Shown piece by piece: positions 1 through 6,660 of a stretch of DNA of 12,016 nt. Both the position numbers and the translations under genes were made by a program. The stretch comes from Podochytrium sp. JEL0797 (lineage: Eukaryota; Chytridiomycota; Chytridiomycetes; Chytridiales; Chytriomycetaceae). Below the pieces are notes generated by a model. It was not told the DNA's origin, ran no database searches, and worked only from the letters and a program-made list of their open reading frames with translations. The first letter of the stretch is position 1, and every line of letters begins with the position of its first letter. The stretch is from positions 1 to 12,016 of the forward strand of contig JADGJG010000831.1 in NCBI GenBank assembly GCA_027596195.1, written 5' to 3'.

Positions 1-326
1 CGTGGTTGTTCTGTCTTCCATTCCAAGTCCCGCTGCCGTGGGTTCACCCCCCCCCCCCCCCCCCCCCCCGTCTCCCTTCGTTCCAATTAATGTAGACTTG
101 TAGTATGTCAGAACTGTGGAAATGGCTACGCAGAAATGGGGACAAGAAGATGAAAGTCAAGGCGTGAATATCGCGTATGAAGTCAAAAAGACACGTATCC
201 GCGGCACGTTGATCCACGTCAAGATACTCATATTCGAAAAGCAAATGTTTTCGGATACGCAGGCCAATTTCATGGAGGCTTTGCCTTTATATTCGCATTA
301 AAAAATAGAATAGAAAAGTTGTATTT
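1..326. other. Left flank without a convincing gene
   Basis: This stretch lies downstream of the minus-strand methyltransferase gene and holds its 3' untranslated region plus unassigned sequence. A 59-codon open frame on the plus strand starts with ATG at 122 and ends with TAA at 299-301, but it has no recognisable family, no splice partner and no good poly(A) context. A minus-strand frame through the poly-C run only gives a meaningless poly-glycine tail. No tRNA or repeat family was recognised. It could contain the end of a plus-strand gene lying mostly outside the window; nothing seen proves that. Confidence 0.5.
47..69 (+). repeat. Poly-C homopolymer, 23 bases
   Basis: An uninterrupted run of 23 cytosines lies in noncoding sequence. 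It is a mononucleotide microsatellite, and its exact length is doubtful because such runs slip in replication and in sequencing. A second, 13-base C run sits in an intron of the UBC7 gene at 4037-4049. Confidence 0.9.
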
Positions 327-1839
327 TTAGTTTTTGCGATACCGTCTCAAAAAGCACCCAATGCTGGTTGCAACTGGGCTCAATCCGGCTTGCGAGTATT
401 CACTGGTCACATCGACAAACAAATCTCCCATTCGTTCGAAAAACCCGCTCTCCTCCGATTGGCTCAGCCCACGTCGTTTATAAACAAGCCAGACTTCAGT
501 CTTCCCTGAAACACTCAATACGTCGAGCGTTTGCAACAGTTGTTCAAAGAATTCAACTTCATATACGACGTCTGCGGCGATAATGAGGTCAAAACTTCCC
601 AACGCTTTCGCGGCGGGAATGTCTCCCCAAGCGAGAGGTTCGACAGCAACGATGCTCTTTGTGGAAGTCAGGGAAGCGGATGCGAGGTTTTTGCGTGGGA
701 GTGAGAGGCAGTCAGGGAGGTCTGTGAGCGTTACATGGCAGTGGGTCAGATATGCGGCAAGGAGGCCGACTGTCCCGACACCGCATCCAAGGTCCATGAT
801 TTTCAGCGGGTGTGATGGAGTGAGTGGAAAGGTTGGGAGGAGGGTTGGCAGTGCGTCGCAAAGCATGATGGCAGAGTCCTTGGATTGACAGAGAGAACGT
901 GTTATTTGAGGCTATTGCAGATGGTAAGGATGTGGTTGTTACCCAGAGGCGTCCGTGAATTCCGGAATCGGACTCTTCATATGTGAGCAGTAGGAAATCA
1001 GAGCCATTGATTGATGTCGTTCGAATGACATCGGGAGCAATCAGCTCGTCTGAATCCTCGGTCCAGTCGCTTGGGCTTTGGAGAACGCGAATCGGGCCCG
1101 TCAGCAAGGGAATCACGCGGTCGTTGTTTGTTGGAACCAGATGGAACCAAACCGAGGCTGGAGATTGACCGATTTCGCTCTTGTCTAATTTCAACGACGC
1201 GTGAATAACCGCTCTTCCTTTCCGATCGAGAGTTGCAGCGGGTGGATCGACCTTGACGGGGCGGGACCAATCGGGACCGGTTTGGCCCAGGAATGCGCGT
1301 ATTTCGAGGTTCACGTTTGGGTCGTGTTCGAAATCCATGCTTCTGAAGAGACTCATGTCGCTGGCGAGCATGATTGGGATTGTGACGGGTGTTTCAGGCA
1401 GAATTGCACGCGGAACGCCCTGGCCGCGCAATAGCACGCGATACAGCAAGCGCTGAGATGTTGTCTGCAGGATTGAAGGTGCTTCTGAGTTTCCTGCTGA
1501 ATACTGGACCATGCGGTGTTGGAGTGATTCGAGTTGTTTGGTGAGGAGAGGTTTGTTGACGGGATGCAGCGGGTTTCCGAAGCGAAAGGGCGGCAGCGCC
1601 CATTGGTTGTTGGTTTCTGAATTGCCATTGCAGGAAAAAATCTCCGCAAGGCATCCCGCGGCCCCTTCGAAATCGTCCTGCTGTTCGAGTGCCCAACTGC
1701 GGAGGAGTTTCAAAGTGGCCCACTCGCACGAGCCACGCCGAGACAAGGCCAGCAGGGTTCGCGCTTCGGAATCAACGAGTTGCGGGTTGTACGTGGCGCC
1801 GTAGCGCAGCGCGACGAGGTCGGTGATCCGAGAGTTCAT
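327..1839 (-). CDS. Methyltransf_16 (METTL21/FAM86-like) SAM-dependent methyltransferase, two exons
   Basis: Exon 1 is 1839-943 and exon 2 is 878-327, joined over a 64-nt GT-AG intron (942-879); the product is 482 residues. Splicing restores the family's substrate-pocket motif: exon 1 ends in GRLW and exon 2 begins DSAIML, giving the G-x-L-W-D-S-A pattern seen in METTL21/FAM86/Rkm5-type enzymes. Then follow SAM motif I DLGCGVGT (328-335), the acidic post-I residue in VTLTDLP (D352), EPLAWGD (379-385) and DLIIAADVVY (396-405), all in the family's usual order. Known members mostly methylate lysines of translation factors, ribosomal proteins or chaperones; the substrate here is unknown. The catalytic part is only the last ~190 residues. 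The first ~295 residues are much longer than in the roughly 200-330 residue relatives I know: a helical start, then a stretch around 150-260 with alternating hydrophobics that suggests beta strands. The start is the first ATG of the frame, with an A-rich leader before it. The family is well supported; the exact orthologue is not. Confidence 0.82.
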
Positions 1840-1935
1840 CGCGTTGGAGAAAACAGAAAAAAAATCGGCAGGAAATCAACGAACAGGTGCCCATCCCGCA
1901 CCACATTCCTGAGAAATTGAATAATGAGCCCGATG

Positions 1936-1941
1936 TTTATT
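1936..1941 (-). terminator. Poly(A) signal AATAAA of the LRR gene
   Basis: The plus strand reads TTTATT, so AATAAA lies on the minus strand about 30 nt after the TGA stop of the LRR gene (1971-1973). Position and strand fit a cleavage/polyadenylation signal. The gap to the next minus-strand start codon (1839) is short, so this 3' end and the methyltransferase promoter share roughly 130 bp. Confidence 0.6.
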
Positions 1942-1970
1942 GCTCGCTTCATTCCCGTTATATTATTATT

Positions 1971-2897
1971 TCAGTATTTCAAAACTTTCAACGACTTCAG
2001 CTGTGAAGTGCTCGCCGAAATTGGCCCATCAAGAAGATTGTTTTTCAGAAACAGTCCACTCAGTTTCGAAAGGGTCTGAAGCGAAGACGGAACCGATCCA
2101 GAAAGCTGGTTTCCTTCCAGAGACAGAAACTTCAAGTTGCTCAAATTTCCCAGCTCTGGTGGAATCGACCCAGAAAGCTGGTTGAATCCAAGTGCGAGAA
2201 GGGTGAGATTCTGCAAGTTCCCAAGTTCCATTGGAATAGATCCCGATAGTCGGTTCTGCAAAAGCCAGAGCTCTTTCAGTTGTGTCAATTCGGCAAGTTC
2301 GGCAGGAATGCTCTCGCTCAAAGCATTCCAACGCAAGTCCAAATATTTTAAGGCTTTGAGTCCTGCAATTGCCGTTGGGATGGGGCCAATGAGGTTACAG
2401 GAACTGAGGCAAAGTGTTTCGATCTGGAGCAGTCCTTCAATGGCATTTGGGATTGGACGATGGAGTCGCATGTTCAGCCATTGAATTTTGTTGAGATGGC
2501 TCAAATGCAAACGGCAGTAAACGTCCTGGTAGTGCTTGGTTGCCTTGAAAAAGATGCAATCGCTTTGCCTTGGAACGCTCGACTCGGCGCGTCCATGCAG
2601 TGAATTTGGAAACGCGCGTTTGAGGTTCATTTCTGCAAATTCGGTGCTTGAAAGCTGCTCATGAATATCTTTGGAGAGTCGTCGATAAAGTTGCGCTTGT
2701 TTGGGAGGCAGCCAGATGAGGATCTGGATGATTGTGTTGGTGGGAAACGGGGGGTCTGCCTCTTTCGATGACTTTGATGGTGTCAAGAACGCGTTAGATG
2801 GTGCCTCGTTATCTTTAGTTTCGAGCTCGTTCGATTGACTGGGCGCCATTGTTTCGAAATGACAATGAGGAGAAGGGTCCAACTCTGGATTGTTCAT
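1971..2897 (-). CDS. F-box-like plus plant-type leucine-rich-repeat protein
   Basis: This is one uninterrupted frame of 308 residues. After a low-complexity polar N-terminus (1-48) comes a segment with F-box-like spacing, PFPTNTIIQILIWLPPKQ at 50-67 followed by an LYRRLSK helix, whose usual role is binding Skp1 in SCF ubiquitin ligases; this match is weak. From 134 to 300 there are seven leucine-rich repeats of exactly 24 residues, with the plant-type consensus LxxLxLxxNxLSGSIPxELGNL best seen at 205-276. An eighth repeat is begun (KSLKVLKY) and the protein stops there without a clear C-terminal cap. No signal peptide or membrane segment is visible, so an intracellular protein-binding role is inferred. 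The start could instead be Met17 (codon at 2849), which would lengthen the very short divergent promoter. The LRR assignment is firm; partner and function are unknown. Confidence 0.82.
   Translation of the reverse strand: MNNPELDPSPHCHFETMAPSQSNELETKDNEAPSNAFLTPSKSSKEADPPFPTNTIIQILIWLPPKQAQLYRRLSKDIHEQLSSTEFAEMNLKRAFPNSLHGRAESSVPRQSDCIFFKATKHYQDVYCRLHLSHLNKIQWLNMRLHRPIPNAIEGLLQIETLCLSSCNLIGPIPTAIAGLKALKYLDLRWNALSESIPAELAELTQLKELWLLQNRLSGSIPMELGNLQNLTLLALGFNQLSGSIPPELGNLSNLKFLSLEGNQLSGSVPSSLQTLSKLSGLFLKNNLLDGPISASTSQLKSLKVLKY
1998..2498 (-). repeat. Tandem 72-bp LRR-coding repeat units
   Basis: Seven in-register 72-bp units encode residues 134-300 of the LRR protein. Similarity remains visible at the DNA level between neighbouring units: the 14-mer CCAGAAAGCTGGTT (plus strand) occurs at 2098 and again at 2170, exactly 72 bp apart. 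This suggests fairly recent duplication or homogenisation of the LSGSIP-type units, while the first units (134-204) are more diverged. Confidence 0.75.
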
Positions 2898-2942
2898 CGA
2901 GATTGATCATCGCGAATAAAGAAAGAAAAAAACAACTCCCAA
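2898..2942. promoter_or_regulatory. 45-bp head-to-head spacer between LRR and mitofissin-like genes
   Basis: The LRR gene (minus) and the small plus-strand gene have start codons separated by only 45 bp, A-rich on the plus strand (a GAATAAAGAAAG stretch). If both starts are right, both transcripts begin in or around this spacer, and the leaders must be tiny or lie within the opposite gene. Using Met17 of the LRR frame widens the gap to 93 bp. No TATA box is evident. Confidence 0.5.
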
Positions 2943-3364
2943 ATGAGAATCATCCCTTTGGCTATTGACATCATCATCATCTCTGCCATCTTGGCGGCCG
3001 TGCTCAGAATCGGGAGCCTGGGTGAGAAAGGCCGCGCCGATTCCAATTTTTCTGACACGCTTCGATTCGCACAGAAATCCGCACCGAGGCCATCACAAAC
3101 TTCTTTGTGCGTTGGATCATTGTTCAGTTCATCTTTCTGGGCGACACGGTGTTGGACACCCTCATCGGGTGGGCGCAACAATTCCCCTCGTTGTTCGAAT
3201 CCACCAAGAAAAATGACGACAAGCCCAACTTGACGGCCGCTCAGGCCCTTTCCGGCCTAGCTTCCGCGTTTTTGGGTGCCAACGGATCCCAGGAGCGTCG
3301 TTCGAGAGATTCGTCGCCCAACGCGGAAAAGCGGCGCTCGAACATCTCCCAGAATCGCCAATAA
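2943..3364 (+). CDS. ATG44: Mitofissin-like (Atg44/DUF1748) small mitochondrial protein, two exons
   Basis: Exon 1 is 2943-3021 and exon 2 is 3075-3364; the 53-nt intron has a GGTGAGA donor and a CACAG acceptor and splits one Glu codon. The 122-residue product begins MRIIPLAIDIIIISAILAAV, continues LRIGSLEIRTEAITNFFVRW and then FLGDTVLDTLIGW. This follows the mitofissin layout as I know it: a hydrophobic first helix with Asp (D9) and Ser (S14), a basic residue and a turn (R22, G24), then a second helix ending in a G-[ED]-x-x-x-D pattern (G49, D50, D54). Atg44 sits in the mitochondrial intermembrane space, binds the inner membrane and drives fission for mitophagy. Yeast Atg44 is about 73 residues; here some 50 residues are added at the C-terminus (from about 72), rich in Ser, Arg and Asn. 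No classical presequence is present, as expected for the family. The assignment rests on pattern and size, so another small membrane protein cannot be excluded. Confidence 0.58.
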
Positions 3365-3377
3365 GACATTTTCCTTC

Positions 3378-3396
3378 AATAAACAAGCAGAATAAA
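3378..3396 (+). terminator. Two AATAAA poly(A) signals after the mitofissin-like gene
   Basis: AATAAA occurs at 3378-3383 and again at 3391-3396, 14 and 27 nt after the TAA stop (3362-3364). Position and strand fit the 3' end of the small plus-strand gene, supporting it as a real transcript end. Confidence 0.65.
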
Positions 3397-3624
3397 ATCG
3401 ATTGAAAAACCTTCTTTCGCTCATTTTGAACGCGGGCTTCGCCCCAGAATCGGTTGTAAATCCCTAAATTGGCGCCGTTTTTCGATTCTTTTGTTTCGAC
3501 GCGATTTTTGAGGTGGGAAAGGGGCCTGTGTTGAATCAGTTCGCATGTACTTGCTGTTAGACTGGAATCACTGAACGCTCCAAATTTTAAAAGTTTGAAC
3601 GTCAAAAATCTTCTCGAAAAAAAG

Positions 3625-4443
3625 ATGTCCCGTTCGGCGGCACTCAAGCGATTGATGACCGAGTACAAGGGTGAGCCATGCGCTTGAAGTTGCAATGTGT
3701 GCTAATCCACATGGTAGAGCTCACTGTGAATGCCCCGGATGGCATTACAGCAGGTAAATTCCGCAGGCATCTCAACCGCGAGACACTCACCCACCTACCT
3801 TTCTCCTTGTGCAGGCCCAGTCTCGGAGGACAACTTCTTCACATGGGAAGCCCTGATTTGGTAAGAGGAGGCCATCCTATCAATACAGCCATGAGTCATG
3901 CAGTTTTTCCGGAGGGATCAATCCTTTATGCGTTGTGCTGCTTCGTTCGATGCCTGGTCCAGAGCTGGATAACCCGTTGCCTTGATTTGCTGGCCCATAC
4001 TCTGTAATCGGTGCAAAACAGGCCAATAACCCCCGTCCCCCCCCCCCCCTAAAATCAAAACAAATAACAGCGGACCCGAAGGCACCGTGTACGAAAACGG
4101 CATTTTCACCGCCATCCTCACATTCCCCTCCGACTATCCCCTAAGCCCCCCTCAAATGAAGTTCACCCCGCCACTCTTCCACCCGAATATTTACGCAGAC
4201 GGACGAGTCTGCATTTCCATCCTGCATGCGCCGGGCGATGATCCACTGGGGTACGAACTTGCTTCGGAGCGTTGGAGTCCTGTGCAGAGTGTGGAGAAGA
4301 TTTTGTTGAGTGTTGTGAGTATGTTGGCGGAGCCGAATGATGAGAGTGGGGCGAATATTGAGGCGTCCAAGATGTGGCGTGATAATCGGGACCAGTTTAA
4401 TCGGGTTGTCAAGCAGCAGGTGTTGGCGACGGTTGGGATGTGA
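3625..4443 (+). CDS. UBC7: Ubiquitin-conjugating enzyme E2, Ubc7/UBE2G2 type, four exons
   Basis: Exons are 3625-3670, 3718-3753, 3815-3860 and 4071-4443; introns of 47, 61 and 210 nt all have GT-AG ends. The spliced product has 166 residues, close to human UBE2G2 (165), and the two are similar throughout, from the LKRLMTEYK start to the C-terminus. The HPN motif is at 80-82 and the catalytic cysteine is C90 in [15 protein letters not shown]. The acidic loop after the cysteine ([11 protein letters not shown], 95-105) is the insertion that marks the Ubc7/UBE2G and Cdc34 class. [20 protein letters not shown] and the NDESGAN segment follow. Ubc7 takes activated ubiquitin from E1 and builds Lys48-linked chains with ER-membrane ligases such as Hrd1 and Doa10 (gp78 in animals) during ER-associated degradation; in yeast it is tethered by Cue1. 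The ATG at 3625 gives the family's usual N-terminus. The third intron is unusually long and carries a poly-C run. Confidence 0.95.
4037..4049 (+). repeat. Poly-C run in UBC7 intron 3
   Basis: Thirteen cytosines, preceded by a shorter CCCC run and GT, lie 21 nt before the 3' splice site of the third UBC7 intron. Its position resembles a polypyrimidine tract. The host intron (3861-4070) is two to four times longer than nearly all others in the window. Confidence 0.8.
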
Positions 4444-4570
4444 ATGCGGAATTGATGTCGGTGTGATTGGAGGGAGGGAGGGGTGTGTTTTGATTATGGG
4501 CTGAGGCGAATACATTCATTTCTCTATACTTTTAAGTGCGCCAGAATGGTATTTGGTTTACTCGGTGCGG

Positions 4571-4576
4571 TTTATT
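4571..4576 (-). terminator. Poly(A) signal AATAAA of the ankyrin gene
   Basis: The plus strand reads TTTATT, giving AATAAA on the minus strand about 32 nt after the ankyrin gene's TAA stop (4608-4610). It lies 7 nt from a plus-strand AATAAA at 4584, so the convergent transcripts overlap. Confidence 0.6.
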
Positions 4577-4583
4577 GAAGGTT

Positions 4584-4589
4584 AATAAA
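4584..4589 (+). terminator. Candidate poly(A) signal AATAAA of UBC7
   Basis: AATAAA on the plus strand lies about 140 nt after the UBC7 stop codon and is the only canonical signal between UBC7 and the convergent ankyrin gene. Cleavage a little downstream would place the UBC7 3' end inside the ankyrin coding region. Confidence 0.5.
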
Positions 4590-4607
4590 ATCATAAAGTG
4601 GAGAAGT

Positions 4608-5474
4608 TTACGCAGATGTCGACGAAGACCCCGCCATATCCGCCTTTGCGTCCATCGCATCCGCCAAGTTGGAATCATCGTCCAGACCCACGTCGCAGTT
4701 CTCGACAATCCAATTCACAAGCCGATCGCGTCCCATCATTTCCGCCAACCCCAACGCACTCATGCCCTCCTTGTTCCGCTTCCCCACATTCGCACCACGC
4801 TCCACCATCGTTTTAACCACCTCCAAGTGTCCGTTCAAACACGCCCAGTGCAAAGGGGACCCGCCGTCTTCAGCTGTCGTTGGGGTCACGTCGAGGTCCG
4901 AGGGGAGGACCAACGCGTTGCTGTTGATGAAGAAGAGGGCGAGGAGGGGTAAGTGGTTGTTGGCGGAGGCGGCGTGGAGTGGGGTGAAGCCTGCGACGCA
5001 GGGGGTGGTGGCGATGGCGCGGAGGAGGGTTTTGAGAGGTTGAGAGAGGGTGGGGAGTGCGGGGACGGTGGGTGGGTTTGGTTGTGGGATAGGGGTCGTC
5101 TTTTCTTGCATGGCGGGTTCTTGGTCTTCATCGTCGGCTTCGGCCATTTCCTCATCCGGGTTCATGGGGGTTGGGTGGGGTTGGGCAGCGAGGGCGTCCT
5201 TGACTTCAGCGTAGTAGTTGGCGTAGTACTCGTCTAGGAGAGCAACGTATTCCTCGGTCTTGGAGGCAAACAGGGCAAATTCGGTGGCCAGCAACGGATG
5301 GTCCTTGAGCAAGAATCCGATCAAGAGCCCCAAATTCGCAACCTCATTGTGCCGAACGCATTCAGCGAACGTGTCAATAAAGCTGTCACCGTCTTCATCC
5401 ACGGGGTATGCGGCAAGTGCGGCAAGGAGGGACGCCTCGGTTTGGATGTCGAATGGTTCGGGATCAATGCTCAT
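4608..5474 (-). CDS. Ankyrin-repeat protein, possibly Yar1-like
   Basis: This is a single-exon gene of 288 residues starting at MSIDPEPF. Residues 1-95 are predicted helical and acidic (DTFAECVRHNEVANLGLLIG, then a tyrosine-rich DEYYANYYAEV). Residues 96-143 form an acidic and proline-rich linker. Ankyrin repeats follow: GFTPLHAASANNHLPLLALF near 162-181 and GSPLHWACLNGHLEVVKTMV near 205-223, then a third, weaker repeat (NKEGMSALGLAEMMGRDRLV). The C-terminus is acidic and Ser/Ala-rich. The order of a TPLHAAS repeat, a PLHWACLNGH repeat and a short acidic tail recalls yeast Yar1, a ribosomal-protein S3 (uS3) chaperone in 40S biogenesis, but Yar1 is about 200 residues and lacks this N-terminus, so function stays inferred. 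Two upstream in-frame ATGs (5546 and 5513) would add a hydrophobic, Phe-rich leader; I treat that as 5' UTR because the protein similarity and normal composition begin at 5474. Confidence 0.8.
   Translation of the reverse strand: MSIDPEPFDIQTEASLLAALAAYPVDEDGDSFIDTFAECVRHNEVANLGLLIGFLLKDHPLLATEFALFASKTEEYVALLDEYYANYYAEVKDALAAQPHPTPMNPDEEMAEADDEDQEPAMQEKTTPIPQPNPPTVPALPTLSQPLKTLLRAIATTPCVAGFTPLHAASANNHLPLLALFFINSNALVLPSDLDVTPTTAEDGGSPLHWACLNGHLEVVKTMVERGANVGKRNKEGMSALGLAEMMGRDRLVNWIVENCDVGLDDDSNLADAMDAKADMAGSSSTSA
5048..5076 (+). other. Canonical G-quadruplex motif on the template strand of the ankyrin gene
   Basis: Five G runs (3, 4, 4, 3 and 3 guanines) with loops of 1, 5, 5 and 1 bases fit the standard four-run G-quadruplex pattern. 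The motif lies in the part of the ankyrin gene encoding the Pro/Leu linker; the coding strand is C-rich there, so the G strand is the transcription template. Confidence 0.55.
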
Positions 5475-5600
5475 GGTGTGTTTTTGGTGAAAAAAAACAA
5501 AAAGAAACCGCATTTTGATCGAAGTTGATATCAGAGGTAGAAGCAAACTCTCGGAATCGGATTCTCTCTTTTTCTATTCTCAATTACTCTCCCACTCTCG

Positions 5601-6660
5601 TTACTCTTCAAAAAACTTCTTTCCCGCCCGATTCACCGTCTCAAAAACAAGAATCGCAGCCCCATTCATCGGGAACGATCGCAACAAACAAGGCAAATAT
5701 CCTCGATAGAAACCCCTCGCACCCTCCGTTCGATACACAAACATTGCCGTTTCCCGCACATTTGGGTATTTCCACGCGTTCCCCTGTCCAGGATCCTTTT
5801 GTGCCATGATGCGGTTTTTGATCACGTCACAAGGGAAGGAGACTGTCCAGAACACGTTGGCGGCCATGCCTCCTGCGATGAAGGCGGTGGCAGAGTCGGA
5901 GTATCCGCGTTGTTTGAGGTGGATGGAGAAGATCTGGTGGGAGTAATTGAGATTCGTCACTCGACGAAAAAAGAATGGGTCTCACGTCATATGAGCCCCA
6001 GAGCGCCCAAAAGAAAGATCGGAACATCAAGCATGGAACAAGTCCTTGATAAATCGCAGTATATCCATGGTTTTTGACCAACTTTTTGGCGAGATCGATG
6101 GGTCCCGAATAAAGGCGGTCGGTGCTCGATTTCGTGTTGTATTGAACTTGCAGCTTTGCTTTCAACAGCTCAATCGGAGTCGCGACGAAGGAGACGGTGA
6201 GTCCTGCTACAAGCCCGGCAACGCATTGGTCGCGTGTTCGGAGGGGTGAGTCGGGATGCAAGGATTGCATGAAGATTCGCATGTTGGTCAGAGTGGTGAG
6301 GGTTACGGAGTCCATGATTGTCCATCCGATCAAGGGAGGTGTTGCGCCGCGGTAGAGGGCGCGAAACCCTTCCTGTGGGTGGGGTGTGAGTCGATCGGAG
6401 AGATAAGGGAGATAGCGCACCTTTCGAACGGTCGACATGATGCAGTCCCACGGCCCTTTGAAGCGACCATGCCCACCTTCCGTCTGCATGCGGACCTTGA
6501 CCGTGTCCAGCGGATGTCCGACGATGAGTTTTGTGACACCTGAACTCCTCGGTTTAGCGATCAAAGTGTCCTTCTGTTTGGTTTGCAACGCACCTGAGGC
6601 AATGCCGGCGGGGATTCCAATTAATCTGTCGATGTAGGCCGTGTCTTTTGGAGTTGTCAT
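5601..6660 (-). CDS. Mitochondrial carrier (SLC25 family), four exons
   Basis: Exons are 6660-6594, 6539-6421, 6372-5986 and 5933-5601; introns of 54, 48 and 52 nt have GT-AG ends. The spliced protein is 301 residues, the normal SLC25 size, with three ~100-residue repeats, each expected to give two inner-membrane helices. The three signatures are HPLDTVKVRMQ (P32), TPIELLKAKLQ (P128; Glu replaces Asp) and FPCDVIKNRIMAQ (P225), each followed by the family's aromatic/glycine motif (EGFRALYRG, GYTAIYQGL, EGARGFYRGY). Splicing is needed for sense: it joins AGIASG to VTKLIVGHP, STVRK to EGFRALYRG, and WGSYD to IFSIHLKQRG. Carriers exchange metabolites across the inner membrane. The RSFPMNGAAILVFE end recalls the carnitine/acylcarnitine and ornithine subgroup, but I cannot fix the substrate. 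The first two introns are multiples of three without stops, so an unspliced reading stays open. It lies head to head with pyruvate carboxylase across 1.1 kb. Confidence 0.9.

Noticed and set aside
122..301. Plus-strand open frame of 59 codons at the left edge
   Set aside because: No family resemblance, no evident splice link to upstream exons, and short enough to arise by chance.
3162..3695. 177-codon minus-strand frame opposite the mitofissin-like and UBC7 genes
   Set aside because: It overlaps the coding exon 2 of the mitofissin-like gene and UBC7 exon 1, has no recognisable domain, and is the antisense shadow of those genes.
5475..5546. N-terminal extension of the ankyrin protein from upstream in-frame ATGs (5546, 5513), giving a hydrophobic leader like a signal peptide
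   Set aside because: The leader is driven by a T-rich 5' UTR, lies between neighbouring genes, and a secreted or membrane location does not suit a soluble ankyrin protein with an acidic linker. The ATG at 5474 is preferred.
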